The position numbers were made by a program, and so were the translations under genes. Of a stretch of DNA of 64,000 nt, positions 25,501 to 39,472 are shown in pieces. The DNA is taken from the NCBI GenBank assembly GCA_023376005.1, contig CM042157.1, forward strand, positions 71,932,969 through 71,996,968, read 5' to 3'. Source of the stretch: Doryteuthis pealeii. Taxonomy: Eukaryota > Mollusca > Cephalopoda > Myopsida > Loliginidae. A model generated the notes under the pieces. The model was given only the letters and a program-made list of their open reading frames with translations. It was not told the origin of the DNA and made no database searches. Position 1 is the first letter of the stretch. Every line of letters begins with the position of its first letter.

Positions 25501-28500
25501 TGGCAAATAATCAAAACAGAGTGTGCAGGCTTGAACAGAGGTTGTCTTAAATGTTTGGTAGCTGAGGAGTGCAAACCATGTGAAATTTATGGAGGAATGT
25601 GTGATGTGTACAGAGAAGCATGTTTTAATCAAAAAATATCTACAAATGGGCTAAACACGGGTTTGCCACTATGAGTCAGAATTGAAATACAGTCCATGGA
25701 ATGAAAATACACTAACTCTCAGTAAATAAAAGTTACGGATGGAGTGGTCAGTAAAGAAGACAGTCTTCTGGAACATGAAAAGGAGCCTCACAATTGATTT
25801 CCTTGAAAAAGGTTGCAACTATAAACAGACTTCCTGTTGCCAGCTTTTAGGCAAAACTTCACCTTATTTATTGAATGAGCAAAAATAAAGGTATTTTATT
25901 GCTTGGCAAAAAATCATTACTGAAACTAGTAAAGGTTTTCTTTCCCTTCAGAATATTATATATATTATATATAAATAAATAAATATATATATAAATCCAG
26001 GGCAACACCATCAATAGTGAATACAAATCTTTATACACATTATTATTTTTAATCAAATATTTAACAAGTTGTCATTGTAATGATTAAAATCATTAGAAAC
26101 AGTTAATATATTCTGATTTTTATCAAATTTAATCAAGCTGTTTAATTTATAAAAGTGTAGGTAATATCATATATGTATTTGATTTGATTGATATTTTTTT
26201 TGTTTTGAAATGATGAATATCCTATAATAATTCATATCTTGACACATTAATCATAGGCCTCACAGAAAACAGACAAAACATCATGGATGTACTCCACAAT
26301 TATCAATCAACTGTATGTATTTATGTAGGTATTTACTCAATACCTCCTCATATGACCAGGTCAATTTTTAAGTGGACAACTGATGATTTTGATTCAGAGT
26401 TTTCCTTCTTCTAGATTGGTTGTACAGCATTTATTTTTCAGGAACCTGACAGTAGTAGGTTTGGGGTACTTACTACTTACATAAATCCAAATGAGTTAGA
26501 AGAGGCTCCTTAGCCTTGGTCAGTAACCCATCAAGTCAAGGAAAGGTTTGACACAAAACCTCCGCTGCCTAGCAGTTTTGCCCCCAGGAAGGGCTAGGGG
26601 AGTAAACCCCCAAATAAATTCAGGAGCCAGAGTCTAAGGTGGGTGTGACACTGAAATCCAGTGCTACCAGCAACTTCTGTGACACTACTGCTGCAACTGC
26701 ATTGGTTTTTTACCTTTCCTTTGGATCACAGCTGCAGTATGGAAAGGGGTAATTTGTATTTGGGCAACAGCTCATCCTCCATATGAACCCACCCAGGTGA
26801 TGTAGTTAAAAAAAAAAAATTTTTTTTTTATTCTTTCGTCTGCCTGAAGACTATACTTTTGTGTCCTCTTTCTTGAACCATGTTTTATCAGATTAATGCC
26901 AGACTTAATGTTTGCCTTCAAAAAAAAAAAAAAAAAAAATTGGACACTACTCCATCATCTCTTGTAGACGGAAGGATGCCAACCAGATTGGTTGCACAAC
27001 CAAGCTAAAGAATCCAGTTTTGCCCTACCATTCCCAAGGGTGTTAGTGAGAAGAAAAATGTAAATAGTTCGATCCAGGATCTGAACATGAGTAAGTGATT
27101 CCATTTCTTATGACAATAACCATTACACAAAGTGCACCTCTGCTTTAATACAGAATCCAAAAGTTGTATAGTCTGTCCATTCCAAAAATAAAGTTCAAAA
27201 TCATGCTGTTCATTTTTTTATAAATATTTTCAAGATCAAGTTAAACAAAATTTTACAAGATTATTTGAATATTTTGGTAGCACAATTTTTAGGATACAAT
27301 CAATTGCTTGAGGGAGTTCAAAGTTTTACAATATTTGATAACTTAAGGTACAATTTGACAGCACTGGCATGCTTTTTGCCGAGGCCGTGAAGAGACAAAG
27401 CACACTAGACTGTGAGATGCTAAGCTTGAGTGCTACTCGCCAGATTTGGTCTCTATGGCTTAAAGCATGGCATTGGAATCAATGGTTTTAGGCCTTCCTG
27501 ACTTTACCTGATTGTTGAGGTTCTTGCAACCTGCACAAAATTTCTTAAACTGGTTACTGTGCTGTGATTAACTGTACCTTCACCTCTCACAACAAATGGT
27601 TTTTAGTTGCTCTTCTGCGGCATTATGGCCGAGTTCAAACTCATAAAGCATAAGTTCCTGAATTAGATTATATTGCACATTCATTTGTGCAGATTTTAGA
27701 TTACACGTGGACTGAAGCAATGCACAACATGTCAGCACACCAACTACCACAATACTACAACCACAGTGGGCACCTTCCATGGCTTAAACTACTTTGGTCA
27801 AGTGATATACATGCTGCAACTAGCAAGTACCAAAATATTGCAAAACTTTTGACTCTAGTACTAATTATCTCTTCAGAATAAATATATATATAATAAATAA
27901 ATACATATATAAATCTGGGCAACATCATCAATAGTGAATAAACAAATCTTTTATACACATTATTATTTTTTAATCAAATATTTAAAAGTTGTCATTGACA
28001 AAGCTTAGTTTGGTACAAAACCAGAAGTATGGGGCACCCAGTGAGAATCAAACACACTAATTCTGGTCAGCTAACCTAGCTCACTAAAATTCACATTATT
28101 TAGGCATCCAAATATTTAACAATATTTTCCCCAGCCATTCTAGAGTCAGTCACTACAATAAATCCAAAAATAAATTATACTTTTTTTTCTCCAGTCCAGA
28201 TTAAACCTGTTTATACGGATGACTATGGTTGTGTTTTTGTTTTTGATTTTGACAACATTATTGTGTAATTTGTTTGTTTACATATTGAAAATGAAATCAT
28301 GTTGGCAATTGTTCAGAGATTATTATAAAAAAAACCTTGTTTCGAAATGGACATAAATCAAACTAAAGTATTTTATGACAGTTGTTAAGATAATTGAACT
28401 AAAAAAACTTGAAATTTAGTTTAATTTTTGTCTCTGATATTTGACTACTCTAAAATTGATAATAACTAAAGAGAGACATTTGGTTGAGTTGGGTTTTTTT

Positions 28501-31500
28501 TTCTTCATATATTTAATTATCTTAATCAAATGGAGAAAAATACACAAAAAAATTAATTGTAATATATGTTATTCCAGTAGACTTTGGAAGTCCATTAGAA
28601 TATAAGATCATGTATAATAATAACACTAGCTTAAAACCACCTTACTGGGCAGCAATTAACCTAGCTCCTGTGGGGAGGGCTCTTGATTGAACTTTAGCCC
28701 AACAATGACACTTCATGCATTGAGTACATATTGACTTTTATTAAACTGCATTTAAGTATTGCATCAATATTTAAGCTTATTATTAAATTTCAACGATAAT
28801 TCTCCTGTTTTAAAGACAATTTGATGTAAGTAGGTCTTATTTTCCATAGAAACAATTATTTCCATTTCATAGGTGACTTGCTGGATTAATATCAGTTATA
28901 CCAAATCTATTTCTAAGTTATAAAATTGTTTATCATAAAAATTGTCACAAAAAATCACATTAAAAAATATGGCTGAAAACAATCACAGTAATTAAAACTT
29001 GGGAATCCAATATTTCAAGTTTGTGGTCCGGATTCATGTTTTTAATTTGCTCACAGAATCGGATGATTCTAAAATGGTATGATATATTGGGCTACGTCTA
29101 GGAGTAAAGTTGAAAAATGTGACTCACTGACATTTGCATTTATTATTAGATATTATTAAAACAAGATGATAGCTAGAATGTGGCCAGGCCTTGTCAGTTA
29201 CAAATGGCACACCCAAATTCTTTCACTATACACAGAATGGTTTTATTATTATATTTGGCACAGTAACTTAAAACAGTAGTTAATTCATAAACAAACATTT
29301 AGGGTATTATTTATTTCACAGTAAAGGAATGAACATATAAAAAAAAGGTGGGATGAATGAAAAGTTTATATTGTAGCTCATGTTTTTTTTCTTCTTCTTT
29401 TTTTAGTCAAGCTGCCACTCAACTAGGTATTCATCGTTATTACATTGGTTGTGGGTTACAATCAAGAGGAGGTAAAGTTCCTTTTACTCTGTCTCATATA
29501 ATGAACGAGATAAGAGTAGAAGAAGACTGCCCATGATAATAAAACTTGTAATTTTGCATCACAGAATTACATCTAAGGATCTGTTGTGCAAGGGTATTAA
29601 TAATATGCTATGAGGGATGACAGTTCTTAAAGGGAATATATACATTATAGTTTGGACTGACATAAAGAAGACACAACTGATCCGCCTATAAACAATAGAA
29701 ACTTTATATGTACTTGTGCTGGAAAATATAAGGTAGTAACAAAAGCTAATATTAAAAAAGAAAAAAAATGAGCTGAATCTATAGAAAATAAATACCATAA
29801 TTATTTGTGTATAATAAAGAAGTAAAGTTGATGGAGTGGCCTATTGTCGGTATCAACCAGACAGTGAGGGAGTCTATCCCTTTTCACTAGTGTTAGACCA
29901 GAGAGTTTTGTTTTGCTGACGTGAAGCACCACACCTACCGTCAGCACCCCATTTTACCGCACAGATCAGATTACTCAATCAATGCGCTGAGTTGGCTAAA
30001 CTGGCCGCTATTTGTGTATAATATGCACTTTTAAGCCTTAAAGTTAGAGGTGCATACTAACTTTTTATCCGTCTACATGCATCACCATATTCAGGATGGT
30101 ATGGCCGAATGTAAGTAATATCTATGATCCAAACTAATCAATGTGCAATAAACACTTATGTTTTATGCCACTACAAAAAATAGCCACTAGAATGTGTGTT
30201 TGTTTATATATATTTTTTCTTTCTCCTAATGTGAGCTTATTTTTACTACAAGCTTATTGCATTTTTGTGTGAACATTTGCATGTGTTTGGTCTAAATACT
30301 AGGTAAATATTTTGTTTCAAAACAAAACTATATCATTTTTTTAAATTTTTAATCTATAGGAAGTGGATAAAAAGTTGAACTAATACTAAACTCAACTGCT
30401 ACAAATTCAAAAAAGTCAGTACATGTACAAGATATGTTCAGATCCTGGATGAAGCTGTTCGCATTTCACATAGTACTAATGATGTTATGAATATTATAAA
30501 TGTTAGGTATGAATCCAACTATTCTGCCCCCAGCAAACAGTATGGTAGACTGGGATCTTGATTTTGGTATGGTAACTAGTCTAGGAGAAGGACAACTCTG
30601 AATATAAAACTATTAAACTCTGCATAAAAATTGACCTTGTGTTGCATCCTGCATGTGATGGAGGTGTTGGGTAAATACAAAATATGTTTTTTTTTTTTTC
30701 AGAATTCTATAGCTCAAATTTAGGAGTGTATGTTAAAACAAGAATATTTATGGTTAATAGAATTGGTTAGTAAATGCTTCAGATGTTGGATTGGTTGGTT
30801 GGTTGGTTGGTTTGATTTTACGGTATGTCAATGCATTGGGTTATTTTATGCTGAAAATATTTGTTTTATTTCTTCTTTGTGGGGTATGGCTGTTATGTGT
30901 GTTGCTATTTGGGTTATCATTTTAGATTTTTCTTCTATTAGATATTCTATCATATCTAAATCTAATAAAAACAAAAAATAACCTTTTTATGGCAAAACTT
31001 TTCAAGCCTTATTTTGTAAAAATTATAGAAAAAATGACAAGAGTAAAGATTAGTATTATCTGCGTTATTCGGACTATTGTCCTCATCTTCATTGTTATCT
31101 GTACAACGTTTCGGACGATATGCCCTCCGGCCTTCTTCAGGTATTTCTTGTAGGACTCAGGAACCTTCTTTTCAGATTCGGGAACTTTCTTGTCATAATC
31201 AGGAGCCATCATCACAGAACTTTGAACCTAAACCTTTATTCAATCCACGGGGTATCCTGTTCTCATTCCGCTAACCATAGCTGGGGTAGGGGCGTTAAGC
31301 TGTGTTAATTATTATTCTATGATACTGCTGCCCTTGATCAGGATTGAACCTGCAATCTAGAGATAACTGTCACTTAGAACTGTCTTAACCTAACTACCTT
31401 ATCCACAAGGCCATGTGTCCAATAGGACGAATAACACAGATAATACTAATCATCAAGCCTCATCTCAAACATTCAGAGAAAGAGTAAAGATATTAAGAAA

Positions 31501-34500
31501 AAGCTAAAAGAGAAAAATAATAGAAAGAAAAGGGTGAAAAAGGTTTTTTTTATGAAACATGAAATATTATCAGAAAAATTGTCAGAAAACATAACAGGAA
31601 ATTCTAATTAAACTCATTTGATGAGACATTAATTACATAATTATATCCGTTTACAGACAAAACATTTTAATTATATAAAAAGTGTCACCCGACTCAAGAA
31701 AATTCACTGATACATACTAATGCTATTTGATCAACAGATAAATGTTTAATAACAAAAATATGGATCAGATGATTCAAAAGATAAGATACTTTAATAAAAT
31801 GGAAGAGTTGGCTTTTTGTTTTGGTCACCTTCAATATTACTGAAGAGAGAGAGGGGGGGGTTAATCTATGAACATTTTTTATTTTTACTGAAAAGCTTGA
31901 AAAGTGTTTTTGTTGTCATGCTTTAAAAGGCAAAGTGCATCCATCAGAAAGTTTTTTTCTTTCTTATCAAGATTCAGATAGGAGGAAACTTTGTCCTTTT
32001 TTAAAACTAGAACAACCACCATCTTACCACCTGAACAGATAATTGACTTAGTTAACACAGTTATTAATAAATCTGATCCTATCCATAGGAATAGAAAAAG
32101 AACAGGTTGTTGGGTGAGTCAAAAGTTTTGCAATATTTTAGTACTTGCTGGTTTGCAGTGCTCAGGTCAATCAATGTGATACTGGAACTATGTAACCCAA
32201 TACAACCTGTGTAAACTTGATAGTGTCAGAGCCATGCAGTTGGGAACTTAAGTTCCTTATAGAGTCACCCAAGGTGGACAGGTCTGGCACACAGTGGTAT
32301 TAGGGCCACAACCTGACCAAAGGGGTTCTGGTAAAAATCTAAAGTCAAGACTCAACGGATTTTGGAGTAATTGTCACTGTGTCTGTTAAAAATCTGTGAC
32401 AAACAAGGGCATCTCCTTCCCCTGACCGGAATATGCATGTGTAATGTAGTCTCTAATTTGGGAACTTATACTTTATGAGTTTGAACAGGGCCATAATGCT
32501 GCAGAAGCAACCAAAAACATTTGGTGAGTGAAAGGTTAAGATACAGTTGATTACAATACAGTAACCAAATGATTCAAGAAATATTGCTCAGGTTGCAAAA
32601 ACCTTGACAATCAAGTTAAGTCCAAGGCCATGTTCCAAGCCAGCAAGCAACACTAGGAGAGTATCAGGCAAGCTCGACATCTCACAGTCCAGTGTGGTTC
32701 ATTACTTTCACAAACTCAGCAAAAGCACCTAGAGCTGCTGAATTGTACTGCTCTATTTACCCATAGCTGGAAGGAGTAGTTGAATGCATATCTTTCCCAA
32801 GGGTATTATCGCTATATGTTACCAAAATATTGCAAAACTTTTGGCTCACTTTAGTAGATTGGAATAGCATTAACAGTATCCAATGGTATTCTACTTAGTT
32901 AACTCAATGATAAATTTTACAAAGCTTAAAAAAATCTTTATTCTTTTTTTAATTAAACTTAAAATCATTAATTAATGATTTTAATAAAAATCAGTGTGTG
33001 TAACTTTTCTGAGATGCCTAGACTAATTTCAACCATAACATATAGCATATTTCTTACAAATGAAATTTAAGAAAAACTGATTATTTATGGTAAAAAAGAA
33101 AAACTAACTAGATCCAAGTTATAAACCATCAAGTACAGCATAGATTTTATCTTAGTTTTTCATGTGTTCTTAGTTCAAATCTTAGTTCAAGGATAGAACC
33201 CAGGTGGATGAGCAGTTCATAACTTGCAATACTCCACTTTGGCCCTATTTTGGGCTAGACAGGCAGTCGGAGAGGCCCCCTCCGATCAATCGGCTGGTCA
33301 CGTCAAGCTCTAGCACCTATATGATTTTCCCAACCCTATTGCCCTTATGGCAACCACCAATCCTTTTTATCATATGGGTGCTAGAAGGCGGTGACTGAGG
33401 GCCTACTTGTCCTGGGAATAATGTTAAACTCTATCTGATGGTAAAGTTCCAGTTTTGTAGGTTTGGGGAATGTGGAGCATCCCTTCATCGCCATTGCTCC
33501 CTGGTCCACTCTGACCCGGAGTGGTAGTACCTGTTAGAAAAATGTATTTATAAAAAAATTGTATTATCCATTAAGAATTGATTTATTTCAAAACTTTATT
33601 GGCATTAAATGACCCACTGAGGTTGATATGCCGTAAAACAAACCAAACCAGGACCCCCCCCCTCTTTTTTTGGAGAGGAGCAGGGTTTTACCCCTCTGCA
33701 GGGGGATACAGTCAGCATAGTCTAAGCTCTGCTGATAGAGCTGACAATATTCTAATATTTTACATTTGATAAAAGAGGATTGAAAAGAAACATTTGTATC
33801 ATCTAAAACATTAAAGATAAAAGGATGAAATAAGCTCCTTTCTTTACTGCACATCAGCTCCTTTCTTTACTGCACAGATCCCTGTGCTACTCATACGCTG
33901 AGTTGGCGAGGACCGGTATCGAACTAGAAACCTTGTGGTTTCTAGCCTAACGCTCTACCGACTGAGCTAACCCAGCCCATAAGCAGAGTTTAACAGGTTT
34001 AAATTCAGAGCTTTCCTTCTCCTAGCTCTACTATTTACCCATAGCTGGAAGGAGTAGTCGAATGCATATCTTTCCCAAGGGTATTAGCGCTATGTGAAAT
34101 GCAATCAGCCTCATCCAAGATTTGAACTTGGGTCGATGAGTCCATTTCCTATGACTCTAACCATTACACCACATGCCTCCATACATAAACATTTAAGTGA
34201 TAAGACATTACAACTTATTTTCTAGTGTATCATCTGATTAGAATGAAAACGTTTTTTTTCACTAAACTTCTTATAATTATAAAGAGAGTGTGAAAAATTG
34301 TAGGCAAAAAGTTTGTGCACAGTGTCCATGAAAGTCTTCTTTTGTGTCAAAGTTCATATGTTCATTAGCAATTATCTGATAGGGTGTGATGAAGAGGTCA
34401 TATGTCAAATCATTAGTCACTAGTTGTTTATTGTACTTTTTATGGGGCTGGGGGATGGGGTGACAAGTAAAACTATAATTCTCTGTGTTACAACATTCAA

Positions 34501-35230
34501 TTTCAGAATCATTAAACTGCAGTCATCAATGGTGAGAAAATGGAGGAAGAAGAAAAAAAAAAAATAACAATAATCTTATCTTTCTATAAATAGAAAATAA
34601 AAGGTGAAAATGTTTAAAAACAAACAAAGCCAACCAACCATCAATTATTCAAATTTGGTTATATTCTTTATACATTCAGATTAAAATAATAGAATATCTT
34701 TAAGGTGATTCCTACGCTACAGTGACAGGGTGTTTCAGAAAAATTGATATTATTTCCTAATCTAATAACTTGACCATTTCTCGTTCAAATGATCTCAAAT
34801 TTTAACAACTCCAAATTCTATGTTTAATACAGTGATGCTCATAGCTTTTTAATTTAGTGTGTCCTAGGACTCAGGGATTGATTTGAATGAGTCCCCGGAA
34901 ATTTGTGGGTTCCAACTAAAATTTCTTAAATTGGAGAGATTTTAATCTATGGACAACTAAAGCCATCTAACCCCTACCTTGTATCCCATACAGTGTAATT
35001 CATTTCCAAAAAAATATTGAAATGTATTTATAGTTAGCTGGAAATCGTGGGTGAAGAAAAAAATCTCTGGGACCCATGGATATGTGTCAGTGATGCAGGA
35101 CAGCATCTCAGTTAATACTTTGTTTTTTTTCTTTTCAGGAATTAAAATACTTTTCACTGGAAAAGAAAAGGTGTTTAAACATTAAACATAGAATTTTGAT
35201 CTGTTTTAATGAATGAATTCAATTTATTTG

Positions 35231-35262
<32 letters not shown>

Positions 35263-38200
35263 GTTGTGCACGGATATCCATAACAATCTCATGCCAATCA
35301 TTCTCATTCATTCAGGTCCTCTGCACAGCATCCAGTATCTGCACAGAGTTGGTCAATGTAGGTCTTTGCTGGGTGACCCGCACTGACTTTCCCATGTGCT
35401 GGCTTCCACAGGAAAACGTCGCTTATGAGTTCATCCTTGCTTCTCCAGCAATGCCCAGCATGTCTTGTTTATTTCACTCGGATGGTTTGAGTTATAGGGG
35501 GCAAGTGACTGTCCAGCTGCTTTCTTGTGGGGTGCTGCTTCCATGATTTGTTTAGGATCACATGCAGCATTCTTGTGCAGCTATCATATTTTATGTATAA
35601 ATACAACTTGTTATTTTTTTAATATTAATTTGAATCAGTTATATAAAATTATTTACAAAGTGACTTGTTATTGTTTGTTCATTTTTTTTCATCATCGTTG
35701 AATTGAGATGGACTACATCCAAAGATTCAGAAGAATATTTTTTTCTATTTTTTTCGTTGAGAGTTTTAACAGGATGAGGCTTGGAGATTTCTTTTCTATT
35801 GAGCTAAAAACTTTTCAGCAATATATGAATCTACATTTTTTCCATACTTGATTCAGATAAAAAGCAGATACTATACTCAAAATAGAAGGATTAATTTTAA
35901 TGGAATATCAACTCATCTAGGATTATTTTATACCAAGAGGTTAGGGAATTGCATTTATTGTATGTTTATATTTATATTTTTTGCGTAGTTGTTTCTGAAG
36001 ATACATGGGACCCTAATAGTTACTACTTATGCAGTATTTAGAGCAAATATGCAGACATGTTCACACAAAAATTCAAAAAGCTTGTTGCAAAAATAAGCTC
36101 ACACTAGAAAGAGGAAAATTAAAACTAAACACATTCCACTGGCTATTTCTCTGTAGTGGCATAAAACACAAGTATTTGTTACACTTAGTGTGGATCATAG
36201 ATATAACATGAATATAGCGATGCATATATAGCCGGATAAAAAATTAATATCTAATTCTTTGGTATAGTATGCAATCACATGGCATCAGCCCTGTCAGTTG
36301 GGGCTTTATAATACACTGACTGCCCCTCTGCAATGGGGCCACCTGATGGACATGGGCGGTGACCTGTGATGCTTAAGGATGGAACCCTGGTGGCTGAGTA
36401 GTCCATGACATGCAACACTCTAGTTTAACCCTTAGGCAAGACAGGTGGTCAGAAAGGCACCCTCTGATCAATCAGCTGGTCACGTCAAGCCTTAGCACCT
36501 ATATGATTGTCCTGACCCAATGCCCTTATGGATAGCCCCAACCCTTTATGTACTAGAAAACGGCAGCTGAGGATTTCTATGTCCTGGGTATGACGTTAAA
36601 TTTTAATGGTGAAGTTCCAATTCTGGAGCTCTGGAGAATGTTGAGTACCCTTTCATCGCCATTACTCCCAGGTCCACTCTGACCCGGAGTGGTAGTATCT
36701 GTTAGAGTCCCATCTATGGGTTAAATAAAAAAAAATTAGTTAAATAAAAAAAAAGAGTTTTAAAAAAATGTTGAATACCCATGAAGAATGAATAAAACGA
36801 ACCGTCTTCGGCATAAAATAACCCAACAAGGGTTAACATGCTGTAAAATCCAACCAACCAACCTACACAGCCTTTTATATTAATATGCAACACCTTGTAC
36901 ACATCTTTTAGGTTTTAAAATGTGGAAAAAGTATGTGTTATACATAAATAATTATTGTATGTTTTGTACAACTTAAATTTTGTTGTTTATTCTCCTTTTT
37001 ATAACAGAAATGTGATTAACAGTGAAACAATGTTAGTTTTGTATAAAACCTTTGCAGTCATTTTTGGCACAGTAGTATCAAATTTTCTCTATCTTCAATG
37101 TTTATTTTCTCTCTCTACAGATTTTGAACTCCTGCTATTGATAGGTAAACTAGGTTACCTTTTATTCATATAATTATTTACTAAGCTTAGCTTAGATGTG
37201 GCACAAGGACAGATTATGGAGCACCTAGTGGGAATCAAACTCACTAACAATGGTCTGCAAATCTAGCTTGCTAACCATTACACTACATGAGGTGCCCATA
37301 CACAACTCCCCCCACACTTCCATTAATTGGCAATGAATTTCAATTGGTTTATTCATATAAATTGTGTCATTCTTCTTAAAAGGTGATTTTAGTTATTTTT
37401 ACGTGCATTAAAATATTCAGTTTTTATATCAAGAAAAAGAGGCTAAACTTGCAAACCTCTCAAGTTTCCTGTAGTCTTGTAGATCTAAACGGTAGTTGAA
37501 GTCTAGACTTAGATTATTAAGTAGACAAGTTACTGAAAATACTTTAGGGAGGGTGTGGCTTATTTAATTACTGACACAAGAGAATGCTAATAACAATACA
37601 AGAAGGAAATTTTTCTTAGCGTTTCTACGTTAAATTGAAGAAGGGTGTGACTGGAAATTAAAAACAAAAAATAAACATATGGAATTTTCTTAGTAATTTC
37701 AGTTCTTCTGTCCTTTCTATGCAATTTAGAGAAACAATTTAATCATGACAAATTTAATAGGAAGAATTAATTGTTTATAACACGTTATAAACAAATCTGA
37801 TTTTTTTCAGTTGTAATTTTTAATCAATGTGTTGTTTAAAAACGTTTTGTTTTAGTTGTTTTCTTCAATTTCTTAATAAAATCATATAAGAAATATTATT
37901 CATTCCTTTTTTAATAGAATATCATTTTAGTCAATAATTGTTATAAAACAAAGATATTCTTTTTTTTTTTCACTTTCTTTTTTCGTTTTTCTTAAGTCTC
38001 CATAAGTTTTAAAAATGTGTGTTCATATCTGAGGGTGTTAATGTTTTTCTTTTTTCTCAAAATGTATTTTATGGGATCCAAAAGACTAAAATCCACAGTA
38101 AAAAAAAAAAAAAAAAAAAAAAAACGTTGTTTGTTTTAGTTATTTAAAAAAAAATTTTTTTTAAATAAATTGTTACTTTTACTAGAGTTAGTTATTGGGA

Positions 38201-39433
38201 TATTTAACATCAATGTCATATATACTCAGAACAAAAAAGAAAAATTCAAGTGAACTGACTGGATGCTTTAATTTTGGATATCTGCTTGGTGACTGAGATA
38301 GTTGCGAATTTCCAATCGTACAGAGGTCAATACTGTTGTAATGCAAACGGGACCCCCGACACACACACACACACGTAAGATTGGTACATTACAAACATAT
38401 TTATTTTATTTTATTTTTTACCTATGCTAAAAAATAAAACTAAGTTTAGAAAATAGTCATTTACTAAATTAGGCTTGATACAAGGCCAGGAATGTGGAGC
38501 ATCCTGTGAGAATCGAACTCACTATCAATCAAACAATACAATGGATTTTTGCAATAATTCCTAAATAAAAACAATAAATCGACACAAATTTAAAGTAATT
38601 AGAAAGGAGTACTATTCTAATAAACTCAAAATGTTTTAAAAGCTAAACACTGGTTTTTAAAAAGTGATTTGGGGGAAAAAATAATTGTCTTAGTATTGTT
38701 ATTCATCGTCACTACCAATAAAAATTGAAAACTAATTATAATAACAATAACATCCTCAGTCGTTGACAAAACGTGTCCTATTTCCACCCAGCTGATAAAT
38801 TAAACACTTCACAGTTTCTTAAACCCACCCTACCCCAGCAAAGATTAAGGTGGTATCGTCTTTGATGTATAAAGGTAAACAACATGTGATAGAATAGTGA
38901 ACTCGGTCACCATGAATTAAAAAGAATAGGAAATTGTGGTGTAGTTATTTTTATGATTTTATTTAGCGAGTGAAAGAAAAAGGGTTTTGATATTGTCCAG
39001 AGTAAATATCACAATTCCCCCTCACCATTTTAAAGGCCTACAATAAGATAATTAACGTCTAGTTATTTAATTTTTTCTTCTTACTTTTACAAAGCCACAA
39101 ACATGGGACACTAGTTATGGTCGAGCATATTACTCTCGAAACTAGCTTCTTTAACTAATTAACCGAACTTCTTCCTATACACATAAATTATCACTCCCTA
39201 CTAAAAACTATTAAAAAAATGTGTTGTGGTTCACAAGTTAACCACAGTGTCGTTGGTGAGTGAGTGATCTTTTAATTATGTGATTGGGTCAGTCAATGGG
39301 TCTCGTTTAAAAACCACCTTGACTGGCAGGCTCACCCCTAAAAAAAATAATGTTAGTAATTAGTTTCGAAAATTTGTTCTGAAAAAAAAAATCCTTTTCT
39401 TTGAAGTAGTTAAAATTCTGTTAGAACCTATTA

Positions 39434-39472
<39 letters not shown>

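Noticed and set aside
35233..35262. (CAT)n as an ordinary microsatellite
   Set aside because: It is the antisense (ATG)n tail of the adjoining LINE fragment, as at 17305 and 48287.
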